In this document: in pieces, positions 18,584-25,191 of the stretch
How positions within the stretch are numbered: the stretch's first letter is position 1
Layout of the letters: every line of letters begins with the position of its first letter
DNA from: JAIXWP01 sp965247015
GTDB lineage: Bacteria; Bacteroidota; Bacteroidia; Flavobacteriales_D; Sanyastnellaceae
Length of the DNA: 64,000 bases
Reading direction: 5' to 3'
NCBI GenBank assembly: GCA_965247015.1
Contig: CBDFGG010000004.1
Coordinates: 930,001-994,000 of the forward strand
Position numbers and translations under genes: made by a program
Notes under the pieces: model-generated
The model's database searches: none
What the model saw: the letters and a program-made list of their open reading frames with translations, nothing else
Told to the model about the DNA's origin: nothing

Positions 18584-20137
18584 ATGAAAACAATCATTAA
18601 GTCATATCCCATTCCACTAGCGTTCCTGGGATTGACTTGTACGATTGCACTTGCTCTTGCATTAGCAAATAAGGATAGCTTTCAAGCGCTATTCCTTAAT
18701 TCAGACACAATGTACCTCCCAAGTATCTATCGTGATCTAATCATGGATAATGGTGCATTCGAAAAATGGTCGTTTAACGCGGCACCTAATCTCTATCCCG
18801 ATTTTATTGTTTTCTCCGGCTTGATGAGTCTTTTTAATGACACCATCACCACAACTATTTCTTTCGGAATTCTTCAATATCTATTATTTGTATTTTTAAC
18901 TGGCAATATTGTTCACACTGCCATTACGCCTCTTTCCCTTCATCAAAAAGCATTGGGCATTCTTCTCGCAGGCTTACCCTTTACTGCACTAATCTTTCAT
19001 CGCGACGTAGAGTTTACATTTCAATTATTGAGCAATGCCTATCACCTCGGAGCTTCTATTTCCACACTAATAGCACTTCGAATTTTTATTCAAATTTTTA
19101 ATAAAAATCAATGGTGGTGGTGGCCTGTTTTTTTGATTCACATTACCCTAGCCGGAGCGAACGATAAGCTCTTTTGGATTCAATGTCTTGTACCTTTATT
19201 TATTCTAGGAATAATTCTTTTTTTCCAAAAAAAAATCAAATTAGCCACTCCACTCCTCCTGACAATTATCGCCGCTTTTGTTATGGCGAATACCTATCTG
19301 AATTCTCACAGAGAACCCGCCAACCCTACAATTGAGAGAGCTTTTAGAGAATTCGCTTTTTCATACACCAAAGAATCTGCCCTCCATTTTTTCACAGATT
19401 TAAAAATGGTATTTGGATGTTTCGATACGAAATCATTTTTTTACTTCGTTGCACTTGCGTTTGGGCTAGGTTCTAGCATCTTCGTTTTGAAGAAAAAACT
19501 TGAGGTCCAAAAAACAAAAATTACTGTTCTATTTTTCGTGGCAGCAAGTACATACTTGACAATTGCTGCGCCAATTCTAAACGGAAACTATATTTCTTAC
19601 GAGCACCATAGATACTTTATCGGAGCTTTGCTCATTTCATTTTTAACATGTGTATTTATTTTAATTACTCAAATCAAGGCCGAGGGTATATCTAAAGTAC
19701 TTTCAGTCGTTTCTTCTGTTGTCATAGTTATTTTTTTCGTCATTAACATTTCTTTTTTTAGAGAAAAAATTAATCTCTATCCCCCATTTGCCAAAGAAGT
19801 AGACACCCTCATAGAAAAATATAATCTCAAACGAGGGGTCTCGACTTACTGGAATGCTAAATCACATGAATACTTATGTAAAAATGATATTCGAATAGTT
19901 TCCGTATTTCCAGATCTTTTTCCCTACGTACATGCCAATAACAGAGAATGGTTTTACAATAAAGATCTGTACTTCAATTTTGTAATTATAGACAACGATG
20001 CACACCTCCAACAACTGCTGACCATCTTCACATCTGAAACTCAAGTGGTGCAAGAAGGAAATACACGAATCTTACTGACCCTACCCTTTAGATACGACAC
20101 CCTAAACAATAAATTGATCATCGTCGGTGATGGATGA
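18584..20137 (+). CDS. Polytopic membrane protein, possibly GT-C glycosyltransferase-like
   Basis: The 517-aa protein has about ten hydrophobic helices spread over residues 10-400, followed by a soluble C-terminal region of about 110 residues. The first extracytoplasmic loop contains SDTMYLPSIYRDLI and then FNAAPNLYPDFIV. Acidic residues in this loop are typical of GT-C glycosyltransferases that use lipid-linked sugars, but no family-defining motif is secure. A run of four Trp (QWWWWPVF) precedes one helix. The gene is richer in A and T than radA. It sits between radA and a NeuB-like gene, which fits a role in surface glycans. This is inference; the safe call is a conserved membrane protein of unknown function. 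Confidence 0.55.
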   Translation: MKTIIKSYPIPLAFLGLTCTIALALALANKDSFQALFLNSDTMYLPSIYRDLIMDNGAFEKWSFNAAPNLYPDFIVFSGLMSLFNDTITTTISFGILQYLLFVFLTGNIVHTAITPLSLHQKALGILLAGLPFTALIFHRDVEFTFQLLSNAYHLGASISTLIALRIFIQIFNKNQWWWWPVFLIHITLAGANDKLFWIQCLVPLFILGIILFFQKKIKLATPLLLTIIAAFVMANTYLNSHREPANPTIERAFREFAFSYTKESALHFFTDLKMVFGCFDTKSFFYFVALAFGLGSSIFVLKKKLEVQKTKITVLFFVAASTYLTIAAPILNGNYISYEHHRYFIGALLISFLTCVFILITQIKAEGISKVLSVVSSVVIVIFFVINISFFREKINLYPPFAKEVDTLIEKYNLKRGVSTYWNAKSHEYLCKNDIRIVSVFPDLFPYVHANNREWFYNKDLYFNFVIIDNDAHLQQLLTIFTSETQVVQEGNTRILLTLPFRYDTLNNKLIIVGDG

Positions 20138-20194
20138 TACCGCTCGTAATTTTTACGATATTTACCCAATAGAAAAAAGTAATTTTACCCATAT

Positions 20195-21247
20195 ATGAAA
20201 CTGGTCAATTTTCTTTCCACTTACAACCCTCGCAAACTGCACAAGCCATATATGATTGCAGAGGCTGGTGTTAATCATGAAGGTTCTATGGAACTTGCCA
20301 AACGCTTAATTGACGAGGCTGCTGAAGGTGGCGCGCACGCAATAAAATTTCAAACCTACAAGGCTGAAACCATTGCCAGCAAAGACAGTCCTTACTATTG
20401 GGATATTACTAAGGAACCAACACGTAGCCAATTCGAACTCTTTAAGAAATACGACAAGTTTTGGAAAAAAGAGTACGAGGAACTAGCGCGTTATTGCGAA
20501 ACCGCTGGCATCGAATTCATGAGCACTCCATTCGATGTGGAGAGTGCTACATTTCTAAACGACTTGATGTCTGTTTTCAAAATTTCAAGTAGCGATCTTA
20601 CCAATTTACCATTCATCGAATATCAATGCAGCTTCGGTAAACCGATTATTCTGTCTACTGGTGCCGCGTACAAATGGGAAGTAATGCAGGCAGTTGAAAC
20701 TATCGAAAGCTACGGCGTACCGCTTTGTTTGATGCACTGTGTATTGAACTACCCTACGATGGATGTGAACGCAAATCTTGGAATGATCAAAGACATGATT
20801 CGCCTTTTTCCAGACGTAGTGCCAGGATACAGTGATCACACATTACCAAAAGACATGCATACCTGTGAAGTAGCTACTCTACTCGGCGCTGCCGTGATTG
20901 AGAAGCACTTTACTCATGATAAAACATTACCCGGAAATGATCACTATCATGCGATGGATAAAGAAGACTTAAAACACTTCTGGAATCGCATGGATCGCAC
21001 GTTTGAATTGATGGGCACCTTCGAGATGACTGCATTAGAAAGCGAAGCGCCTGCAAGAGCAAATGCTCGCCGAAGCCTCGTTGCTTCACGCGCGATTCCT
21101 GCTGGTCAAATCATCACTGCCGAAGACCTCACTTGGAAAAGACCTGCAAGTGGAATATCACCTAAAGAAATTAAAACTGTAATCGGAAAAGCCGCTGCTC
21201 GCGACATCGAAGAAGATGAAGTGATGAAATGGCCAATGCTACAATAA
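20195..21247 (+). CDS. NeuB-family N-acylneuraminate-type synthase
   Basis: The 350-aa protein has the NeuB TIM-barrel fold (about residues 15-285: MIAEAGVNHEGSMELAKRLI, then AIKFQTYKAETIA and EFMSTPFDVESATFL; PGYSDHT; AAVIEKHFTHDKTLPGNDH). A C-terminal antifreeze-like SAF domain follows at about 290-350 (RRSLVASRAIPAGQII, then RPASGISP). These enzymes condense phosphoenolpyruvate with an N-acyl hexosamine derivative to form nonulosonic acids such as sialic, legionaminic or pseudaminic acid. Which product is made cannot be decided here. NeuA (activation) and NeuC (epimerase) are not in the window, so the rest of the pathway must be elsewhere. The gene is 4 nt before pepP and probably shares its transcript. 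Confidence 0.88.
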   Translation: MKLVNFLSTYNPRKLHKPYMIAEAGVNHEGSMELAKRLIDEAAEGGAHAIKFQTYKAETIASKDSPYYWDITKEPTRSQFELFKKYDKFWKKEYEELARYCETAGIEFMSTPFDVESATFLNDLMSVFKISSSDLTNLPFIEYQCSFGKPIILSTGAAYKWEVMQAVETIESYGVPLCLMHCVLNYPTMDVNANLGMIKDMIRLFPDVVPGYSDHTLPKDMHTCEVATLLGAAVIEKHFTHDKTLPGNDHYHAMDKEDLKHFWNRMDRTFELMGTFEMTALESEAPARANARRSLVASRAIPAGQIITAEDLTWKRPASGISPKEIKTVIGKAAARDIEEDEVMKWPMLQ

Positions 21248-21251
21248 TACT

Positions 21252-22544
21252 ATGCGCTACAAACAACTTTCGAAAGAACACTATATTCAAAATAGAAAAC
21301 GCTTCGCTGCTAAACTTAAAAAAGGTGGCCTTGCAATTTTCTGCAGCAACGATATTTATCCTACAAGCGCCGATGGACATCTTCCATTCAAACAAGCTTC
21401 GGATATATTCTACCTGAGCGGCGTGGATCAAGAAGAAAGCATCCTTGTGATTTTTCCAGACTCTTTTCATTCAGCGCAACGCGAAATTCTTTTTCTAAAA
21501 GAAACAAATGAAACCATTGCCATTTGGGAAGGTGCAAAACTCAACAAAGAGCAAGCACGCGAGCAAACCGGCGTTCAGAATATTCAATGGGTGAAGGACT
21601 TCGACAAAGTCATTCATGTATTGTTAAACGAGGCATCTTGTGTTTATCTCAACAGCAACGAACATACACGTGCGACCATTGAAGTAGAAACACGCGAAAT
21701 GCGTTTTTCAAAATGGTTTAAAGAAAAATATCCTCATTATATCATTGAGCGTTCGGCTCCCATCATGCACGCATTGCGCGCCGTGAAAGACAGTGAAGAA
21801 ATCGCACAACTTCAACGCGCGATTGATATCACTCAAAGTGGTTTGGAGCGTGTGATGAAAATGATCAAGCCAGGTGTGATGGAATACGAAATCGAAGCTG
21901 AATTCGCACACGAATTCCTTCGCCACGGATCCAGAGGATTTGCTTACACACCCATCATCGCTTCTGGATTTAGCGCATGCGTTCTTCACTATATCGATAA
22001 TGACAAACCTTGTAAAGAAGGCGATGTAATATTGATGGATGTTGGTGCAGAATATGGCAACTACAATGCAGACATGACGCGCTGCATTCCCGTAAGTGGC
22101 AAATTCACTCCACGTCAAAAGGATGTCTACAACGCAGTACTACGCGTGATGAAAGGCGCTACAGCCCTTCTCAAGCCAGGAGTTTACATGCACGAATATC
22201 ACAAAGAAGTGGGTGAATTGATGACCAAAGAACTCATCGCTCTCGGATTAATTTCTATAGAAGATGTGAAAAATCAAGACCCATCTTGGCCAGCATATAA
22301 AAAGTATTTCATGCATGGCACAAGCCACTTCTTAGGACTCGATGTACATGATGTTGGAAATTGGGCAGAGCCAATTCAAGAAGGAAATGTTTTCACAGTA
22401 GAACCAGGAATCTACATCCGTGAAGAAAACTTAGGTATTCGTCTTGAAAATAACATCGTGATCACCGCCGCCGGTAACCGCGACCTCTTCGCCAACTTCC
22501 CACTTGAAGTAGAAGAGATTGAAGCGTTGGCAAATGACAAATGA
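21252..22544 (+). CDS. pepP: Aminopeptidase P family Xaa-Pro peptidase
   Basis: The 430-aa cytosolic metallopeptidase removes an N-terminal residue before proline. The N-terminal aminopeptidase P domain is at about residues 1-140. The M24 catalytic domain follows, with its metal ligands visible: the two Asp of DVGAEYGNYNADMTR, the His of HGTSHFLGLDVHDVG, and the Glu residues of FTVEPGIYI and GIRLENNIVI. The last residues (ANDK) and the TGA stop lie inside the first units of the 7-bp repeat array that begins at 22531, so the repeat supplies the end of the gene. The body of the enzyme looks complete. A NeuB gene lies 4 nt upstream, probably by chance of operon layout. Confidence 0.93.
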   Translation: MRYKQLSKEHYIQNRKRFAAKLKKGGLAIFCSNDIYPTSADGHLPFKQASDIFYLSGVDQEESILVIFPDSFHSAQREILFLKETNETIAIWEGAKLNKEQAREQTGVQNIQWVKDFDKVIHVLLNEASCVYLNSNEHTRATIEVETREMRFSKWFKEKYPHYIIERSAPIMHALRAVKDSEEIAQLQRAIDITQSGLERVMKMIKPGVMEYEIEAEFAHEFLRHGSRGFAYTPIIASGFSACVLHYIDNDKPCKEGDVILMDVGAEYGNYNADMTRCIPVSGKFTPRQKDVYNAVLRVMKGATALLKPGVYMHEYHKEVGELMTKELIALGLISIEDVKNQDPSWPAYKKYFMHGTSHFLGLDVHDVGNWAEPIQEGNVFTVEPGIYIREENLGIRLENNIVITAAGNRDLFANFPLEVEEIEALANDK

Positions 22545-22733
22545 CAAGGGACAAGAGACAAACGACAAACGACAAACGACAAGAGACAAGAGACAAGAGA
22601 CAAGTGACAAGTGACAAGAGACAAGTGACAAGTGACAAGTGACAAATGACAAGTGACAAATGACAAGTGACAAATGACAAGTGACAAATGACAAGTGACA
22701 AATGACAAGTGACAAGTGACAAATGACAAGTGA
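22531..22733. repeat. Element 1: 29-unit heptamer tandem array
   Basis: Twenty-nine uninterrupted 7-bp units of the form CAANNGA run from 22531 to 22733. The constant bases never vary; the two central bases take AT, GG, GA, AC or GT. Units at the left end are AT, AT, GG, GA, AC, AC, AC, GA, GA, GA and the right half alternates mainly GT and AT. The array overlaps the pepP stop codon and ends directly at the first CTCGGC hairpin. Together with the hairpins it fills most of the 374-nt gap 22545-22918. Confidence 0.95.
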
Positions 22734-22775
22734 TCTCGGCTTCGCCGAGATCAAATAGTCTCGCGTTCCGCGAGA
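22731..22775. repeat. Element 1: paired triloop hairpins
   Basis: Two palindromes follow the array. The first has a 10-bp stem (22731-22740 and 22744-22753, core GATCTCGGC/GCCGAGATC) with a TTC loop. The second has a 7-bp stem TCTCGCG/CGCGAGA (22759-22775) also with a TTC loop. Neither is followed by a T run, so they are not ordinary terminators. The first stem recurs at 23319, 24500 and 25097. Confidence 0.9.
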
Positions 22776-22804
22776 AAAAGTCGTGTATTGTGTATAATAA
22801 ATGG

Positions 22805-22826
22805 TCCTGCTTTGTGCAGGATTTTT
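22805..22826 (+). terminator. Terminator-like hairpin upstream of the four-helix-bundle gene
   Basis: A TCCTGC/GCAGGA stem with a TTTGT loop is followed by TTTTT. It may end the pepP transcript after it has passed through the repeat array. Confidence 0.55.
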
Positions 22827-22927
22827 ATATGAAAAATGAATAATTAGAATGTTGTTAAGCGAACTATACCAATCATTTTTGAGTTGATATTAATTTTTTC
22901 TTAGCAGAAAATTTTTATATGAAAAAT
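22821..22927 (+). repeat. 17-bp direct repeat around the start of the four-helix-bundle gene
   Basis: ATTTTTATATGAAAAAT occurs exactly at 22821-22837 and again at 22911-22927. The second copy contains the start codon (22919) of the four-helix-bundle gene; the first contains an ATG that opens only a four-codon frame (MKNE). The 17-mer is nearly palindromic, so it could also be a binding site. Confidence 0.7.
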
Positions 22928-23269
22928 ATTCTCAAAGAAAAATCGCTTGATTTCGCTGCCGCAATTTTAGAATTTTCTGAATGTTTAAAAGAAAAGAAAA
23001 TGTTTGAAGTATCAAATCAACTGATACGATCCGCTTCATCCATTGGCGCTAACATTTATGAGTCAGAATATGCGGAAAGTCAAAGTGATTTGCTCCACAA
23101 ATTAAAAATATCAGAGAAGGAAGCATCTGAAACGCACTTCTGGTTGGAGTTGTGCTCGCGAAATAAACACATTGAAGTTCCCAAAGAAATATTCGACTCT
23201 TTAATTGAAATAAAAAGACTACTCGGAGCAAGTATAGTCACGATCAAAAAAAATCTGAATAAATTATAG
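22919..23269 (+). CDS. Four-helix-bundle protein, 23S rRNA intervening-sequence (S23) family
   Basis: The 116-aa protein belongs to the small helical family first found in 23S rRNA intervening sequences and related to Avd of diversity-generating retroelements. Visible signs are the N-terminal SLDFAAAILEFSECL, the characteristic NQLIRSASSIGANIYESEYA and KISEKEASETHFWLEL segments, and the size. These proteins form homopentamers of four-helix bundles with a basic face thought to bind nucleic acid; a function outside retroelements is not established. Here it is not inside rRNA. It stands alone between two inverted copies of a heptamer/hairpin element (22531-22775 and 23276-23369). Base composition is AT-rich compared with its neighbours. 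The element hairpins are candidate nucleic-acid partners; that is inference. Confidence 0.9.
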   Translation: MKNILKEKSLDFAAAILEFSECLKEKKMFEVSNQLIRSASSIGANIYESEYAESQSDLLHKLKISEKEASETHFWLELCSRNKHIEVPKEIFDSLIEIKRLLGASIVTIKKNLNKL

Positions 23270-23275
23270 ATTGAC

Positions 23276-23369
23276 ATGACAAGGACTCATGCCGAAGGCA
23301 TGAGTCCTTGTCATTTCTTCTCGGCGAAGCCGAGATCATTTGTCATTTGTCACTTGTAATTTGTCACTG
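23276..23369. repeat. Element 2: long hairpin, CTCGGC hairpin and heptamers, inverted relative to element 1
   Basis: From left to right it holds a perfect 18-bp stem (23276-23293 and 23297-23314) with a GAA loop, then a 7-bp stem TCTCGGC/GCCGAGA (23319-23335) with a GAA loop, then heptamers with ATTTGTC/ACTTGTC/ATTTGTA character to 23369. Read on the minus strand the order is heptamers, CTCGGC hairpin with TTC loop, second hairpin, which is the order of element 1 on the plus strand. The junction GATCTCGGCTTCGCCGAGA is identical in both. The trhO stop codon TGA lies within the first heptamer. Confidence 0.9.
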
Positions 23370-24380
23370 TTTAAATCTCCCTTTCTTAAACACATTCCTT
23401 TCCGCTTTTTTGCCTTTGCGGATGGCGCGTTGCTCTTCTTCGGGGAGGTGTAAAATGTGCAGACACTCTTCTGAGCAGCAATTGTCGTATTTCGTTTTAC
23501 AATTTGGACATTGTATGAAGAGAATATGGCATGCTAGATTGGCGCAGTTGGTATGGATGTCGTAAGGCGTTCCGCACTGGTGACATTTAGCGATCACTTC
23601 GTCGCCGATACGTTCTGCCATTCTTTCGTCAAAGACGAAATTTACCCCCTTAAATTTATTCTCAACGCCATTCGCTTTGATATCGCGCGCGTATTTGATA
23701 ATTCCACCCTCCAAATGGTAAACATTCTCAAAGCCTTTGTACTTCATATATGCTGAGGCTTTTTCGCAACGAATACCACCTGTGCAATACATCAGTACTT
23801 GCTTATCCTTATCATTTTTCAAAATATCTTCTACCACTTTAATCTCCTCACGAAACGTATCCACATCTGGCAATAATGCCCCATCAAAGTGACCTACCTC
23901 CGATTCGTAGTGATTTCTCATATCCACCACTACAGTATTCGGGTCGCTCATCTTTGCATTAAACTCCTCTGCACTCAAGTATTTTCCCGTATTAGAAGGG
24001 TCGAAATTCGGATCTTCAATTCCATCGGCAACAATCTTCGGACGCACTTTAAGACGCAATGCAAAAAATGATTTTCCATTGTCATCCACTGCTGTGTTCA
24101 ATCGAACATTATTCAAAAAAGAAATCGAATACAAGTGATTTTTAAACGCATCAAACTGCGCGTCTGGCACACTGATCTGCGCGTTGATTCCTTCGCTCGC
24201 TACATATGTTCTACCTAAAACTCCAAATGAGGTCCACGCCAAAAACAAATCATCTCTGAACTGTTGCGGATTTTCAATTTGATGGTATTTATAAAAGGAA
24301 ACCGTCGTGCGCGGTTCATTGCTCTTCGCTATGCGTTCCTTCAATATCCTTTTATCAACTGTATTGTAGAGCTTCTTCAT
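23364..24380 (-). CDS. trhO: tRNA uridine(34) hydroxylase, rhodanese-domain protein
   Basis: The start is set at the ATG at 24380 (MKKLYNTVDKRILKERI), giving 338 aa, close to the 350 aa of E. coli TrhO (YceA). A longer frame to 24536 would translate through a repeat element and is rejected. The N-terminal acylphosphatase-like domain (about 15-110, VSFYKYHQIENPQQFRDDL) is followed by the rhodanese domain (about 120-225) with the active Cys in VLMYCTGGIRCEKAS. A C-terminal Cys-rich region has paired Cys (CHQCG, CANLAC, CPNC, CCSEEC). The enzyme hydroxylates U34 of certain tRNAs. Its stop codon is part of the heptamer of element 2, and 227 nt containing element 3 separate its start from the upstream gene. 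Confidence 0.9.
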   Translation of the reverse strand: MKKLYNTVDKRILKERIAKSNEPRTTVSFYKYHQIENPQQFRDDLFLAWTSFGVLGRTYVASEGINAQISVPDAQFDAFKNHLYSISFLNNVRLNTAVDDNGKSFFALRLKVRPKIVADGIEDPNFDPSNTGKYLSAEEFNAKMSDPNTVVVDMRNHYESEVGHFDGALLPDVDTFREEIKVVEDILKNDKDKQVLMYCTGGIRCEKASAYMKYKGFENVYHLEGGIIKYARDIKANGVENKFKGVNFVFDERMAERIGDEVIAKCHQCGTPYDIHTNCANLACHILFIQCPNCKTKYDNCCSEECLHILHLPEEEQRAIRKGKKAERNVFKKGRFKQ

Positions 24381-24483
24381 GATGTGATAACTATAACCAG
24401 CGCAAACGCCAATTTTTCCAACCGCAAAAATAATCCTTTCTCGCGGAAAGCTGAATCTAATGATGAAAATCAGGATATTCAGA

Positions 24484-24605
24484 GACAAACGACAAGTGAT
24501 CTCGGCTCTGCCGAGAACAAATGAAATGCTGCGCATTTCAATGAATTCCGAATCTCGAATTTCGAATTCCGAATCGAGAATCGAGAATCGAGAATCGAGA
24601 ATCGA
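24484..24605. repeat. Element 3: heptamers, two hairpins and GAATNNN heptamer array
   Basis: The order is a short run of CAANNGA-type heptamers (24484-24499), a TCTCGGC/GCCGAGA stem with TCT loop (24500-24516), a TGAAATGC/GCATTTCA stem with TGC loop (24522-24540), and nine heptamers GAATNNN (24543-24605). The heptamers read TCC, CTC, TTC, TCC, then CGA five times in the variable positions. It ends 3 nt beyond the stop codon of the Mpo1-like gene. Confidence 0.93.
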
Positions 24606-24608
24606 GAA

Positions 24609-25055
24609 CTACTCCCCCTTAATAATCTGACTCATCAACCACGCTGGGCCGATGAGGAGGAATTGAATGTCCTTTAAAAAAGATGGTTTCTTGCCTTCGA
24701 TTTTATGTCCCCAGAATTGGCCGATCCATGCACCCGCGAATATGATGAGCGCCACAGGGACTATGGGCAATTCCAACATTGCTAGAAATCGCCATGATAA
24801 AATACAAATCACAGCAAAGACCAACATTCCAATGGCTAGTTTCAGCGATAAACGCACATAGTAGATCAACACTGCCATCAAGGCAATCGAGGCTACATTG
24901 ATCCAATCATTGAACGCATGAAATGGAATCGCATAAAGCAATCCGACAATGCTCCAAAAAATCAACGGCACGCAAATCCAGTGCACCAACTTATTAGTAG
25001 GATGCTGATGGCTCTCGCCATATTCGTTCAGTAAAGAAGTAAGTTTTGAAACCAT
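24609..25055 (-). CDS. Mpo1-like (DUF962) membrane protein
   Basis: The 148-aa protein has the Mpo1/YGL010w family layout: an N-terminal SLLNEYGESHQHPTNKLVHW segment, four hydrophobic helices, and the conserved WIGQFWGHKIEGKKPSFLKD segment followed by LIGPAWLM. The conserved His residues (SHQHP, LVHW, FWGH) are those thought to bind iron in the yeast 2-hydroxy fatty acid dioxygenase Mpo1. Bacterial function is not established; fatty-acid alpha-oxidation is the best guess. The gene lies exactly between element 3 (3 nt after its stop) and element 4 (11 nt before its start), so its leader is short and made of repeat sequence. Confidence 0.85.
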   Translation of the reverse strand: MVSKLTSLLNEYGESHQHPTNKLVHWICVPLIFWSIVGLLYAIPFHAFNDWINVASIALMAVLIYYVRLSLKLAIGMLVFAVICILSWRFLAMLELPIVPVALIIFAGAWIGQFWGHKIEGKKPSFLKDIQFLLIGPAWLMSQIIKGE

Positions 25056-25065
25056 CGCGAATCAA

Positions 25066-25188
25066 TGACAAATTACAAATGACAAATTACAAATGATCTC
25101 GGCAGAGCCGAGAATAAATGAAATGCTTCGCATTTCAATGAATTTCGAATCTCGAATTCCGAATCGAGAATCGAGAATCGAGAATCGC
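25066..25188. repeat. Element 4: direct copy of element 3
   Basis: Four heptamers alternating TGACAAA and TTACAAA (25066-25093) precede a TCTCGGC/GCCGAGA stem with AGA loop (25097-25113). A TGAAATGC/GCATTTCA stem with TTC loop (25119-25137) follows, then seven GAATNNN heptamers (25140-25188: TTC, CTC, TCC, CGA three times, CGC). It ends 3 nt beyond the stop codon of the 25192-25518 gene, the same distance as element 3. The AGA loop is the reverse complement of the TCT loop in element 3. Confidence 0.93.
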
Positions 25189-25191
25189 TCA

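Noticed and set aside
22531..22733. CRISPR array
   Set aside because: Units are 7 bp with no spacers and there are no cas genes.
22412..22754. Three overlapping minus-strand frames of 86-107 aa made of SLVTCHLS-like repeats
   Set aside because: They are the translation of the 7-bp array in all three frames; composition is only repeat-driven and no start signal or conserved domain is present.
22731..22775. Rho-independent terminators
   Set aside because: The hairpins lack a T run and recur as part of a composite element, so a termination role is not the main explanation.
23308..23565. 85-aa plus-strand frame beginning in element 2
   Set aside because: It is antisense to the end of trhO and starts in repeat sequence.
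24381..24536. N-terminal extension of trhO
   Set aside because: The extra 52 residues come from element 3 and AT-rich leader; the family N-terminus begins at the ATG at 24380.
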